Positions 29,275 to 35,614 of a DNA stretch of 35,614 nucleotides are shown here, one piece after another. This DNA comes from a bacterium. GTDB taxonomy: Bacteria; Elusimicrobiota; Elusimicrobia; UBA1565; UBA9628. The DNA is taken from contig JAJZAK010000023.1 of NCBI GenBank assembly GCA_021799485.1, positions 1 to 35,614 of the forward strand. Direction: 5' to 3'. Below the pieces are notes generated by a model. That model saw nothing but the letters and a program-made list of their open reading frames with translations. It had not been told where the DNA came from and made no database searches. Position 1 is the first letter of the stretch. Each line of letters opens with the position of its first letter. A program made the position numbers and the translations under genes.

Positions 29275-30909
29275 ATGGACACGGCTAAGCGGCGGGCTCC
29301 GGTTTGGCTTTGGGCGCTGTTCGGCCTCTCGCTGACGGCGCCGTTCTGGAAGCTGGGCGGGCCCTTGATCGAGGTGGACGACGCCCGCTATGCCGAGGTC
29401 CCGCGCGAGATGGCGGCGGGAGGGGATTGGGTCGTTCCCCGTCTTAACGGCCTCCCCTACGTCGAAAAGCCCCCCCTCATCTACTGGCTCCCGGCCCTCT
29501 CCTACCGGCTCTTGGGCGTCACGGAGACGAGCGCCCGGCTTCCGTGGGCCGTCACGGCCTTGGCCGGCATTCTCGCGACCGCCTGGCTCGGGGCTTTCTT
29601 GTTCGACCTCGAGACCGCTCTCGCGGCCGCGATCATGCTCGCCTCGACGGGCTTTTACTTCTTCCTCGGCCGCTATTTGACGCCCGACATCCCCCTCACC
29701 GTCTGCCTTCTCGCTTCCTGCTGCGCGATCTTCAAGCTCGCCGAGGGCTCCGGCGAAAGAGGCGCCGCCGTCCTCGCCTGGATCTTCGCGGGTCTTTCCT
29801 TTTTATGCAAGGGGCTCATCGGCTTCGTCTTTCCGGGAATCTGGGTCCTGGCGACGGCGTTCCTCTATCCGCGGACGCGGCCGGGCCTCAAACGTTTGCT
29901 CGACCCCGTCGCCGTCGCCGCTGGAGCGGCCGTCGCTCTTCCCTGGCTGATCCTGGTCGAGCACAGGCGCCCCGGATTCCTGCGTTTTTTCTTCATCGAA
30001 CAGCAGTTCGAGCGCTACCTGACGGCGAAATACCACCGCGGCCAGCCCTGGTATTTCTACCCCGCGCTGCTCCCCCTCTTGGCTCTTCCCTGGACGGGCG
30101 CCGCCGCTTCGGGAGCGGCGCGCGCCGCGGGCGAATGGAGGCGGGATTTCAAGGCGCCGGCGCTCCTTTTGTGGGTCCTTCTGGTGGTGGCCTTCTTCAC
30201 GCCGTCGCGCTCCAAGCTTGTGACTTACGTCCTTCCCGTCATGCCCGAGTTGGCGCTTCTCGCGGCCTGGTCCTGGCGCGCGGGATTTTTACGGTGGGCC
30301 GTCTGGACGTCGCGTTTGCTGGGCTCCGTTCTAATATCCTCCGCCGTGGCCGCGCCGTGGATGTTCGCGAAAATCGGGAACGCCCCGCAGCAGGGCGTCC
30401 CCGTGATCGCGAGCGCGGCGGCCCTGCACGCCGCCCAGGGGGCTTTGGCGATCTTGGGATTGAGCCTGCTCCTGGACGGATTCCGATGGTTTTTCCCCGC
30501 GGCGGCCCTCTCGGGGCTCGCGGCGGGCTTTCTTGTCTTTTCAGGGCTTGGCTTTGAAGGGTCGCTCTTCAGCGCCCAGGAGATCGGATTCGCCGCGCGC
30601 CGGGAGTGCCGGAGCCGGCCGGTCTGGAGCTACAAAACCTACCTCCACGGCCTGCCTTTTTACATGGGCCGGCCCGTCGACAGGATGATTGACTGGGTGG
30701 AGGAACTCCACTACGCCAAGCGCTTCCCGGACGACGCGGGCCGGTTCGGGAGCGACGCGGATGTCCTGGAGGCCTTCAAAAAGCGCGCGCCGCTCTGCCT
30801 CGTCATGAAGTCCCGCGAGGTGTCGGGGCTCCTCGCCAGGGCCGATCGGGAAGCCGCGCCCAGGGTCGATCTCTTCGGCCCCTGGGCGCTGGTGCGGCTA
30901 GGGCGCTAG
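29275..30909 (+). CDS. ArnT/PMT-like integral membrane glycosyltransferase
   Basis: 544 aa with about a dozen membrane segments. The first periplasmic loop holds VDDARYAEVPREM (Asp35-Asp36), the acidic motif of GT-C enzymes such as ArnT and PMT, followed by YVEKPPLIYWLPAL. These use a polyprenyl-phosphate sugar donor to modify lipid A, a protein or another surface acceptor. The C-terminal 110 residues form a soluble periplasmic part (SYKTYLHGLPFYMG). Its 3' end overlaps the convergent RDD gene by 12 bp. Donor and acceptor cannot be deduced. Confidence 0.87.
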   Translation: MDTAKRRAPVWLWALFGLSLTAPFWKLGGPLIEVDDARYAEVPREMAAGGDWVVPRLNGLPYVEKPPLIYWLPALSYRLLGVTETSARLPWAVTALAGILATAWLGAFLFDLETALAAAIMLASTGFYFFLGRYLTPDIPLTVCLLASCCAIFKLAEGSGERGAAVLAWIFAGLSFLCKGLIGFVFPGIWVLATAFLYPRTRPGLKRLLDPVAVAAGAAVALPWLILVEHRRPGFLRFFFIEQQFERYLTAKYHRGQPWYFYPALLPLLALPWTGAAASGAARAAGEWRRDFKAPALLLWVLLVVAFFTPSRSKLVTYVLPVMPELALLAAWSWRAGFLRWAVWTSRLLGSVLISSAVAAPWMFAKIGNAPQQGVPVIASAAALHAAQGALAILGLSLLLDGFRWFFPAAALSGLAAGFLVFSGLGFEGSLFSAQEIGFAARRECRSRPVWSYKTYLHGLPFYMGRPVDRMIDWVEELHYAKRFPDDAGRFGSDADVLEAFKKRAPLCLVMKSREVSGLLARADREAAPRVDLFGPWALVRLGR

Positions 30910-31731
30910 GACCTTCGGCGGAGGGCCGGCGACGGTGAGACGGGTATGATGGGAGTCGCGCGCCGTGGCCGAGATGCGGTAGCCCAAGCTCCCTGCCTCG
31001 ACCTGAAAAAGCTCCGGCATGAAAATGATCGAAAGAGCGTCGCGAAACTCCGTCACGTTGCCGCTCGCCCGGGCGAGCTCCGCCAAGGAGCCGGTATACG
31101 CCCCCGTCCGGCTTTTCTCAAGCTCCTCGATCCGCGCGAGCACCAACAGGGAGTCGCGGGCCTGGGAAAGGATCACCACGTCGCGCCGCGTGGCAAGCCT
31201 CGCCGAGGAGCGCATCGCCAGGGAGACGAGGCCGATCAAAAGCGCCATCGCGGCCAGGAACAGGAGCCGCGCGGCGGCCGGGCCGCGGCGCCGCACGGAG
31301 ACGACGACGGTCCCCGCGGCCAGGTCGTGCAGGGCCCGGGAGGAGGGATGGAAGAGCGCGACGATGAACCCATAATTGAAAAACGGAGTGCCGACGAGAT
31401 ACATGACGGCGCGCGCGAAGGCGCGGCCGAAGCCTAGCTTCGTCCCGCCGGCCGTCACGACGCGCAGGCCCAAAAGGTTCTTGCCCACGGTGGCGCCCGT
31501 CCAGTTCCCGGCGATTTGGTAAAGAAAATAAAGTCCGATCCACGCGAGCGTCGCATGGCCCACGAAATCGAAGGGGATCACCGCGAAGCCGATTCGCTGG
31601 GTTTTGAGGAGCAGGGTCAGAATGAACCCGGCCGCGAAGGGGACGAAGTCAAGGACGTAGGCGATGAACCGATCATGGATGGCCGCGAGCGGAAGCTCCA
31701 CGGGCGTCCTCGTCTCCCCGGCCTCTGCCAT
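30898..31731 (-). CDS. RDD-family membrane protein with C-terminal pilin-like domain
   Basis: 277 aa from the ATG at 31731, chosen because TATACT lies six bases upstream. The RDD domain occupies about 15-150, with IHDRFIAYVLDFVPF (Arg, Asp), WTGATVGKNLLGLRVV and HPSSRALHDLAAGT. Another membrane segment (LLFLAAMALLIGLVSLAM) is followed by a soluble tail. That tail contains ARIEELEKSRTGAYTGSLAEL, which resembles the helix-and-loop of type II secretion pseudopilin-like domains. The combination is unusual and may place a pilin-like sensor on the periplasmic face. It is divergent from mltA with a 28-bp gap. Confidence 0.75.
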   Translation of the reverse strand: MAEAGETRTPVELPLAAIHDRFIAYVLDFVPFAAGFILTLLLKTQRIGFAVIPFDFVGHATLAWIGLYFLYQIAGNWTGATVGKNLLGLRVVTAGGTKLGFGRAFARAVMYLVGTPFFNYGFIVALFHPSSRALHDLAAGTVVVSVRRRGPAAARLLFLAAMALLIGLVSLAMRSSARLATRRDVVILSQARDSLLVLARIEELEKSRTGAYTGSLAELARASGNVTEFRDALSIIFMPELFQVEAGSLGYRISATARDSHHTRLTVAGPPPKVLAP

Positions 31732-31737
31732 GAAAGA

Positions 31738-31743
31738 AGTATA
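31738..31743 (-). promoter_or_regulatory. -10 element for leaderless RDD transcript
   Basis: TATACT on the - strand, six bases (TCTTTC) before the ATG at 31731; no Shine-Dalgarno. Confidence 0.5.
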
Positions 31744-31746
31744 TGA

Positions 31747-31752
31747 TATCCT
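31747..31752 (+). promoter_or_regulatory. -10-like element for leaderless mltA transcript
   Basis: TATCCT lies seven bases before the ATG at 31760. TATGAT at 31742-31747 is an alternative giving a leader of a few bases. No Shine-Dalgarno is present. The two divergent promoters overlap within 28 bp. Confidence 0.4.
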
Positions 31753-31759
31753 TAAAATC

Positions 31760-32992
31760 ATGGCTCGAACGGCCGACGCGGCCGCCCTCTTATGCGCCGT
31801 CTCTCTCTCGGCCTGCGCCGTCGCCGCGGCCTCGACGCCCCCCCAGGCCTCGACCGCCCCGGCCTTCGCCCTTGTCCCCCCGGCCGGCCTCCCCGATTTC
31901 TCGGATTCCCTTTCCTCAAAAAAGCGGCTGGCCGCCGCCCTAAGGCGCGCGGTCGACTACCTCAAGCGCTCCCCCCAGCCGCGCTCCTATCCCTTCGCGG
32001 GCCGCGACGTCACGCCGGGGCTTTTGGCTTCCTCGGCCGAACATCTGCTGCGGCTCCTTCAATCCTCGCCGGACTCCAAGTCCTTCGCGGCCGCGGTCAA
32101 GCGGGACTTCGACGTCTATGCCTCTCCGGGATCGGACGGGCATGGGGACGTCATCTTCTCCGCCTACTACGAGCCCGTGCTCGATGCGAGCCTCAAGAAA
32201 TCCCCCCATTATCCCTGGCCCATCTACCGCAAGCCGCGCGACCTCGTCGAGGCGGACCTCGGCCTCTTCGACAAGAAATGGTCCGGCACGATCCTCGTCG
32301 GACGGGTCCAAAAGGGCCGCTTCGTTCCTTATTTCTCGCGACGCGAGATCGACGTCCGCAAGGCCCTGGCCGGCAAGGGCCTCGAGATCGCCTGGCTCAA
32401 GGACCGTTTCGACATCTTGGACCTCCACGTCGAGGGCTCGGGGATTCTCAAATTCCCCAGCGGGCGAGAGAAGCTGGTCAACTACGGCGGCACCAACGAC
32501 CTTCCCTATCATTCGATCGGGCTCATGCTCGTCAAGACCGGGGCCTTCTCGAAAGACGAGATTTCGGCCGACAAGGTGAAGGATTACCTCCGCGCGCATC
32601 CCGAGGCGGCGGACTGGATCCTGGAGCAGAATCCGCGCTACGTCTTCTTCAACATGACCCCGCTCCCCAAGGGGGGCGAGGCGCATGGCACGGCGGGCGA
32701 GATGCTGGTGCCGGGGCGGTCGGTCGCGGTCGACCCGAGCGTCATTCCCCTGGGCGCCCTCCTTTATTTTTCCGCGCCTTCTCCGCGCGTCGACGAGTCG
32801 GGCTCGCTTCTGGGACAGTACCCGACCTCGCGCTTCGCGACCGCGCTCGACACCGGAGGCGCCATCAAGGGGCCGGGGCGCATCGACATCTACGTGGGCC
32901 ACGGCAAGCGCGCCCGGATGATCGCCCACAATCAGTGGAGCCACGGCAAGCTCTACGTCCTTCTGCGCAAGCCCCCCCCGCCTGATCGTTGA
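31760..32992 (+). CDS. mltA: MltA-type membrane-bound lytic murein transglycosylase
   Basis: 410 aa. A lipoprotein signal ends in the lipobox LSAC at about residues 16-19, predicting an outer-membrane anchor. It cleaves peptidoglycan glycan strands with 1,6-anhydro formation. The MltA core has IFSAYYEPVLDASLKKS, YFSRREID, VEGSGILKFPSG and NYGGTNDLPYHSIG. The C-terminal 3D domain follows: NPRYVFFN, PGRSVAVDPSVIPLG, then ALDTGGAIKGPGRIDIYVG with the catalytic Asp of the family. Length is close to the E. coli enzyme. The start follows the lipoprotein signal; upstream in-frame codons lie inside the divergent gene. Confidence 0.92.
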   Translation: MARTADAAALLCAVSLSACAVAAASTPPQASTAPAFALVPPAGLPDFSDSLSSKKRLAAALRRAVDYLKRSPQPRSYPFAGRDVTPGLLASSAEHLLRLLQSSPDSKSFAAAVKRDFDVYASPGSDGHGDVIFSAYYEPVLDASLKKSPHYPWPIYRKPRDLVEADLGLFDKKWSGTILVGRVQKGRFVPYFSRREIDVRKALAGKGLEIAWLKDRFDILDLHVEGSGILKFPSGREKLVNYGGTNDLPYHSIGLMLVKTGAFSKDEISADKVKDYLRAHPEAADWILEQNPRYVFFNMTPLPKGGEAHGTAGEMLVPGRSVAVDPSVIPLGALLYFSAPSPRVDESGSLLGQYPTSRFATALDTGGAIKGPGRIDIYVGHGKRARMIAHNQWSHGKLYVLLRKPPPPDR

Positions 32993-32998
32993 TACAAT
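32993..32998 (+). promoter_or_regulatory. -10 element for leaderless VOC transcript
   Basis: TACAAT starts right after the mltA TGA and lies five bases before the ATG at 33004 (eight before the second ATG). No Shine-Dalgarno. Confidence 0.45.
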
Positions 32999-33003
32999 AA
33001 AAA

Positions 33004-33399
33004 ATGATGCCCTCGTCCGAGATTCCGACCCTCGCCCTCGGCGTGAGGCACGTCGCGCTCAAGGTCCGGAATCTCGACGAGGCCGCGGCTTTCTATACGG
33101 ACGTGCTCGGCTACCGCGTGGATTGGAAGCCCGATCCGGACAACGTCTACCTAAGCTCCGGAACGGACAATATCGCCCTTCATCGCGACCCCTCGGCCTT
33201 GAAGCCCGCGCTCGACCACATCGGGATCGTCCTAGGCTCGGCCTCCGACGTCGACCGCTGGGCCGATTTCCTCAAGAGCCGCGGATTCGCCTTGAAAAAA
33301 GAGCCTCGCACTCATCGCGACGGCTCGCGCTCCTTTTATATGGAGGATCCGGCCGGAGTCCTCGTTCAATTTCTTCATCATCCGGGCCTTAAAAAATAG
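33004..33399 (+). CDS. VOC-superfamily (glyoxalase-like) protein
   Basis: 131 aa with one VOC module pair. The beta-alpha-beta-beta-beta units read RHVALKVRNLDEAAAFYTDVLGY (first half) and LDHIGIVLGSASDVDRWADFL to SFYMEDPAGVLVQFL (second half). Likely metal ligands are His17, His73 and Glu117. Single-domain members include glyoxalase I-like enzymes, dioxygenases and resistance proteins, so no reaction can be named. Two adjoining ATGs make the start ambiguous by one codon. It is followed 10 bp later by the protease gene. Confidence 0.85.
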   Translation: MMPSSEIPTLALGVRHVALKVRNLDEAAAFYTDVLGYRVDWKPDPDNVYLSSGTDNIALHRDPSALKPALDHIGIVLGSASDVDRWADFLKSRGFALKKEPRTHRDGSRSFYMEDPAGVLVQFLHHPGLKK

Positions 33400-33409
33400 G
33401 AGGTGTCCC

Positions 33410-34579
33410 GTGAAAAACGCGACCACGAAACTCTCGCTCGCCGTCCTGGCTCTTTCGGCCCTCGGCTTTCAAGCGCTTGCCGGCCCCGTCTATAAAAAGC
33501 CCGGCCCGGGCGTCCCGGGCCGGTGGTCTCCCCGCTGGATTTACAAGAAGGACGCGCCGGCGGTCGTCCTGATCATGGCCCTCGACGCCAGCGGCTCGGG
33601 CGAACTGGGAACGGGCAGCATCGTCAACGCCGACGGAAGCGTCATCACGAACGCCCATGTCATCTTCAACAAGGCCGCGGGGATGCCGTTTTCGACGATC
33701 AATGTTTATCTGAAGCCCGCCAAGCTCACGGGGGACCGGAACAAGGACTTGCGCCACCCCTATCCCGCGTCGATCGTCCAGTACAACCGCGAGATCGACT
33801 TGGCGCTGCTTCAGATGCAGAATCCCCCGCCGGGCCTTCGCGTGATGCCGTTCGGCGACTCCTCCCGGATCAGCCTGGGAGATCATGTCGCCGCGATCGG
33901 GCACCCCGAGGAAGGCGGGCTGTGGACGCTGACGACCGGGGTGGTCAGCACCGTGCTCGCGAACCTGGACGGCGTGCGGGGCAAAAACGTTTTCCAGACC
34001 GACGCCTCGATCAACCGCGGCAATTCCGGCGGCCCCTTGATCGACCACGACGGCGCGATGATCGGCATCAACACGGCGATGGCCCGCAAAGCCCCCGACG
34101 GGCTCGCGATCACGAGCGTCAACTTCTCGATCAAATCCTCGGTGGTCAAGCGCTGGCTCGCCTCGGCCGCGCCCGCGCTCGCCTACGTCGATTACTCGGG
34201 CTCGCCCCATGCCCCCTCCAAGGACGCGGGCCAATCCCGGCCCTCCGCGGCGACGCCCGCGCCGGCGTCGGGCGGCGCCGCCGACGCGACCGTCGCGTCG
34301 GCCGCCCAGCCCGCCGCTCCTCGGATCCAGACGCATCCCATGACGACCGCGCCCCGACCGGCGCCGGCTCCGCGCATCATCACGCCGCTCCGGCCCTACC
34401 GGATCCAAAGCCTGATCAAGTCCGAGATCGCCCGGATGAACCGCCTGGGAAACCGCATGCGCTCCGAGATCCAGCGGAGGCTCCCCCAGGCTCGCCAAGC
34501 GGCGCCGCCCTCGGGAATGGACGCGAGCTTCCAAGAAATGGACCAGATGAGCGGCCAGCAGCCGGTTCCCGGGCCATAA
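33410..34579 (+). CDS. Exported DegP/HtrA-like serine protease lacking PDZ
   Basis: 389 aa with a GTG start, decided by AGGAGG six bases upstream. A signal peptide (about 1-24, LSLAVLALSALGFQALAG) leads to a trypsin-like S1C domain. The catalytic triad is His83 in TNAHVIF, Asp130 in REIDLALL and Ser206 in RGNSGGPL. Where HtrA proteins have PDZ domains this one has a Pro/Ala-rich linker (about 265-345). A basic helix rich in Arg and Met follows, ending in a Met/Gln tail. It is therefore a chymotrypsin-fold protease for the periplasm or surface, perhaps cell-wall-associated. The tRNA-Arg gene lies just downstream on the other strand. Confidence 0.88.
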   Translation: MKNATTKLSLAVLALSALGFQALAGPVYKKPGPGVPGRWSPRWIYKKDAPAVVLIMALDASGSGELGTGSIVNADGSVITNAHVIFNKAAGMPFSTINVYLKPAKLTGDRNKDLRHPYPASIVQYNREIDLALLQMQNPPPGLRVMPFGDSSRISLGDHVAAIGHPEEGGLWTLTTGVVSTVLANLDGVRGKNVFQTDASINRGNSGGPLIDHDGAMIGINTAMARKAPDGLAITSVNFSIKSSVVKRWLASAAPALAYVDYSGSPHAPSKDAGQSRPSAATPAPASGGAADATVASAAQPAAPRIQTHPMTTAPRPAPAPRIITPLRPYRIQSLIKSEIARMNRLGNRMRSEIQRRLPQARQAAPPSGMDASFQEMDQMSGQQPVPGP

Positions 34580-34585
34580 AACCCC

Positions 34586-34657
34586 TGCCCCCACGAGGAA
34601 TCGAACCTCGATCGACCGCTTAGAAGGCGGTTGCTCTATCCATTGAGCTATGGGGGC
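34586..34657 (-). tRNA. tRNA-Arg (anticodon TCT)
   Basis: 72 bases. GCCCCCA pairs with TGGGGGC. The D-arm is GCTCAATGGATAGAGC, the anticodon loop CTTCTAA carries TCT, and the T-loop is TTCGATTCC. The discriminator is A and CCA is not encoded. The IS end lies 58 bp upstream of its 5' end. Confidence 0.93.
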
Positions 34658-34720
34658 GTTGCGAAGGGATTTTAACAGGTTCGAGGCCCACCGGGTAGGG
34701 GTGGCACCACGGACTGTCAA

Positions 34721-34769
34721 CCGCAAATAGAAATGTCCGGTTTTTGCCGCAGATAGAAATGTCCGGTTT
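34721..34769. repeat. Subterminal tandem repeats of the IS
   Basis: Two copies of a 23-base unit with core ATAGAAATGTCCGGTTT (34721-34743 and 34747-34769) differ at one base. Multiple end repeats are typical transposase-binding sites. Confidence 0.8.
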
Positions 34770-34861
34770 CTGGTTAAGCTAAGAGAATATCTCGTCGGCC
34801 GTTCTTTCTCTTTTTGTCGACTTTTTCTCTTTGTTTGTTGTGTGCGCAAAGTGCGTTGCGT

Positions 34862-35614
34862 TCAAGCGACAGCGGCGTAATGGACCCGCATGCCGAGGCG
34901 ACGATAGCTATAAAGCCTCCAAGGACGGCGTTGGCGCGGCGTTCGCGGCTTGCCCAAGGCTACGGCTTGCGCAGCCGCCTCCGGACAGGCGGAGAGGCTT
35001 CTCGGGCGCCCCGGAAGGCGCTTGAAGTTGAGCAAGCGCCCCTTGGCCTTGAGGTGGATGGAACCGTCGAGGCGCCGCTCGACGATAATCTTGTCGTTGG
35101 GACGCAGACGCACCGGCTGGCGCTCAAGGAGCTGGAAGAACTTGTTGTCATGGCGCACCGTGAAATCTCGGGCGATGGAGCGTTGTGTGCGCTGGGAAAG
35201 GATTTCATCGAGGTTATGGGAGGAGAGAAGGGGCCGATGCGCGTCTCCCGGCTGGGCTGGAGCCACGGCGCAGCGCTTGTTGTGCTCCGGGATGTAGGAC
35301 TTCCAGAGGTAATCGTTGGCCTCTTCCATGCCGGAGATCCCCCGCAGGCGCAGTTCCTTGACCAGACGGTCTTGATGCGTGTCGAAGCCGCGTTCCACGC
35401 GACCCTTGGCTTGGGGGCTGTTGGCCGCGATGACCTCGATGCCAAGTTCCGACATGGCCCGCGTGAACTGGGTCATGGGATATTCCTCTCTCAACTCCTC
35501 CTCGATGGTCGCATGACGGTTGGTTTTGTAGATGGAGTCCTTGTCCACGTAGAAGGCGATCGGCCGTCCCCGGAGCCGGAGGTAATGGCGGGTGGAGCGC
35601 ATGAGGATGATGGT
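34862..35614 (-). CDS. ISNCY-family DDE transposase, C-terminal part
   Basis: About 250 C-terminal residues; the N-terminus lies beyond the window. The rve/DDE catalytic core shows an Asp in FYVDKDSIYK, the segment EEELREEYPMTQFTRAM, and the last catalytic Glu in SPQAKGRVERGFDTHQDRL. LVKELRLRGI, EEANDYL and DAHRPL follow, then the C-terminal domain with NFKRLPGRPR. This pattern is that of ISNCY elements of the IS1202/ISDol1 type. No frameshift is visible in the part present, so it may be intact. Confidence 0.85.
   Translation of the reverse strand, partial: TIILMRSTRHYLRLRGRPIAFYVDKDSIYKTNRHATIEEELREEYPMTQFTRAMSELGIEVIAANSPQAKGRVERGFDTHQDRLVKELRLRGISGMEEANDYLWKSYIPEHNKRCAVAPAQPGDAHRPLLSSHNLDEILSQRTQRSIARDFTVRHDNKFFQLLERQPVRLRPNDKIIVERRLDGSIHLKAKGRLLNFKRLPGRPRSLSACPEAAAQAVALGKPRTPRQRRPWRLYSYRRLGMRVHYAAVA

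Larger units (their letters stand above)
34715..35614 (-). mobile_element. ISNCY-type insertion sequence, 3' part (runs out of the window)
   Basis: The element end is placed at TGTCAACCGC (34715) because subterminal tandem repeats begin there, followed by about 95 bp of noncoding sequence and the transposase on the - strand. The other end is beyond the window, so the target duplication cannot be seen. It lies just upstream of the tRNA-Arg gene, a common insertion neighbourhood. Confidence 0.75.

Noticed and set aside
34721-34769. Two spaced repeats considered as a minimal CRISPR.
   Set aside because: The three-base gap is too small for a spacer and the repeats are IS subterminal sites next to a transposase.
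33389-34849. A 486-codon - strand frame covering the protease and tRNA-Arg.
   Set aside because: It is antisense to the protease, and its part over the tRNA (APIAQWIEQ pattern) is the usual tRNA artefact; composition is Arg/Gly/Asp-rich shadow sequence.

Overview
The window is GC-rich DNA from a Gram-negative bacterium. It carries an outer-membrane beta-barrel protein, an MltA-type lytic transglycosylase lipoprotein and periplasmic proteins. No rRNA or other strong taxonomic marker is present. The mix of genes would fit an uncultured phylum such as Elusimicrobiota, but that is an impression and was not tested.

Layout. (1) 1-2432, + strand: a compact four-gene run with a degenerate response-regulator receiver, a DUF1189-like membrane protein, a small exported protein resembling the CcmI/CycH C-terminal domain, and a CRP-type regulator. 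(2) 2440-5332, - strand: a beta-barrel protein and a FecR-domain secreted protein behind a promoter abutted by a perfect CRP-type operator. (3) 5364-10788, - strand: tRNA-Gln, glmU, prs, rplY (L25/CTC), pth, a small membrane protein and pmbA, a nearly gapless housekeeping run. (4) 11027-11936, - strand: a sirtuin pseudogene with two lesions and a small membrane protein. (5) 12193-19251, + strand: an acyl-CoA/aromatic-type catabolic cluster (aldehyde dehydrogenase, two crotonases, a lone PaaA-like diiron protein, a 3-hydroxyacyl-CoA dehydrogenase, a DUF1858 protein). It is interrupted by an AAA/DUF4143 cassette flanked by a 26-bp direct repeat and by a broken ORF6N gene. (6) 19252-28170, - strand: a long operon with trxB, lipA, pyruvate-dehydrogenase-type E1alpha, E1beta, E2 and E3, lipB, then a small membrane protein and an HTTM-DCC fusion. 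A perfect 43-bp palindrome provides the end of lipB. (7) 28230-34579: a zinc MDR oxidoreductase, an ArnT/PMT-like glycosyltransferase, an RDD protein, mltA, a VOC protein and a DegP-like protease without PDZ. (8) 34586-35614: tRNA-Arg and the end of an ISNCY-type insertion sequence that runs out of the window.

How it works together. Region 6 makes, lipoylates and reoxidises a 2-oxoacid dehydrogenase: LipB and LipA build the lipoyl group on E2, and Lpd and TrxB handle the thiol redox chemistry. Region 5 looks like a beta-oxidation-type route feeding acetyl-CoA. Region 3 couples precursor synthesis (UDP-GlcNAc, PRPP) with translation.

The most striking system-level signal is in initiation. At least nine first-in-transcript genes have a TANNNT-like -10 hexamer 5-7 nt before ATG or GTG and no Shine-Dalgarno sequence, implying leaderless mRNAs. 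Operon-internal genes keep ordinary GGAGG-type sites. The AAA/DUF4143 cassette with its palindrome over promoter and start codon, the sirtuin decay and the CRP regulator/operator pair are the other items most worth checking.
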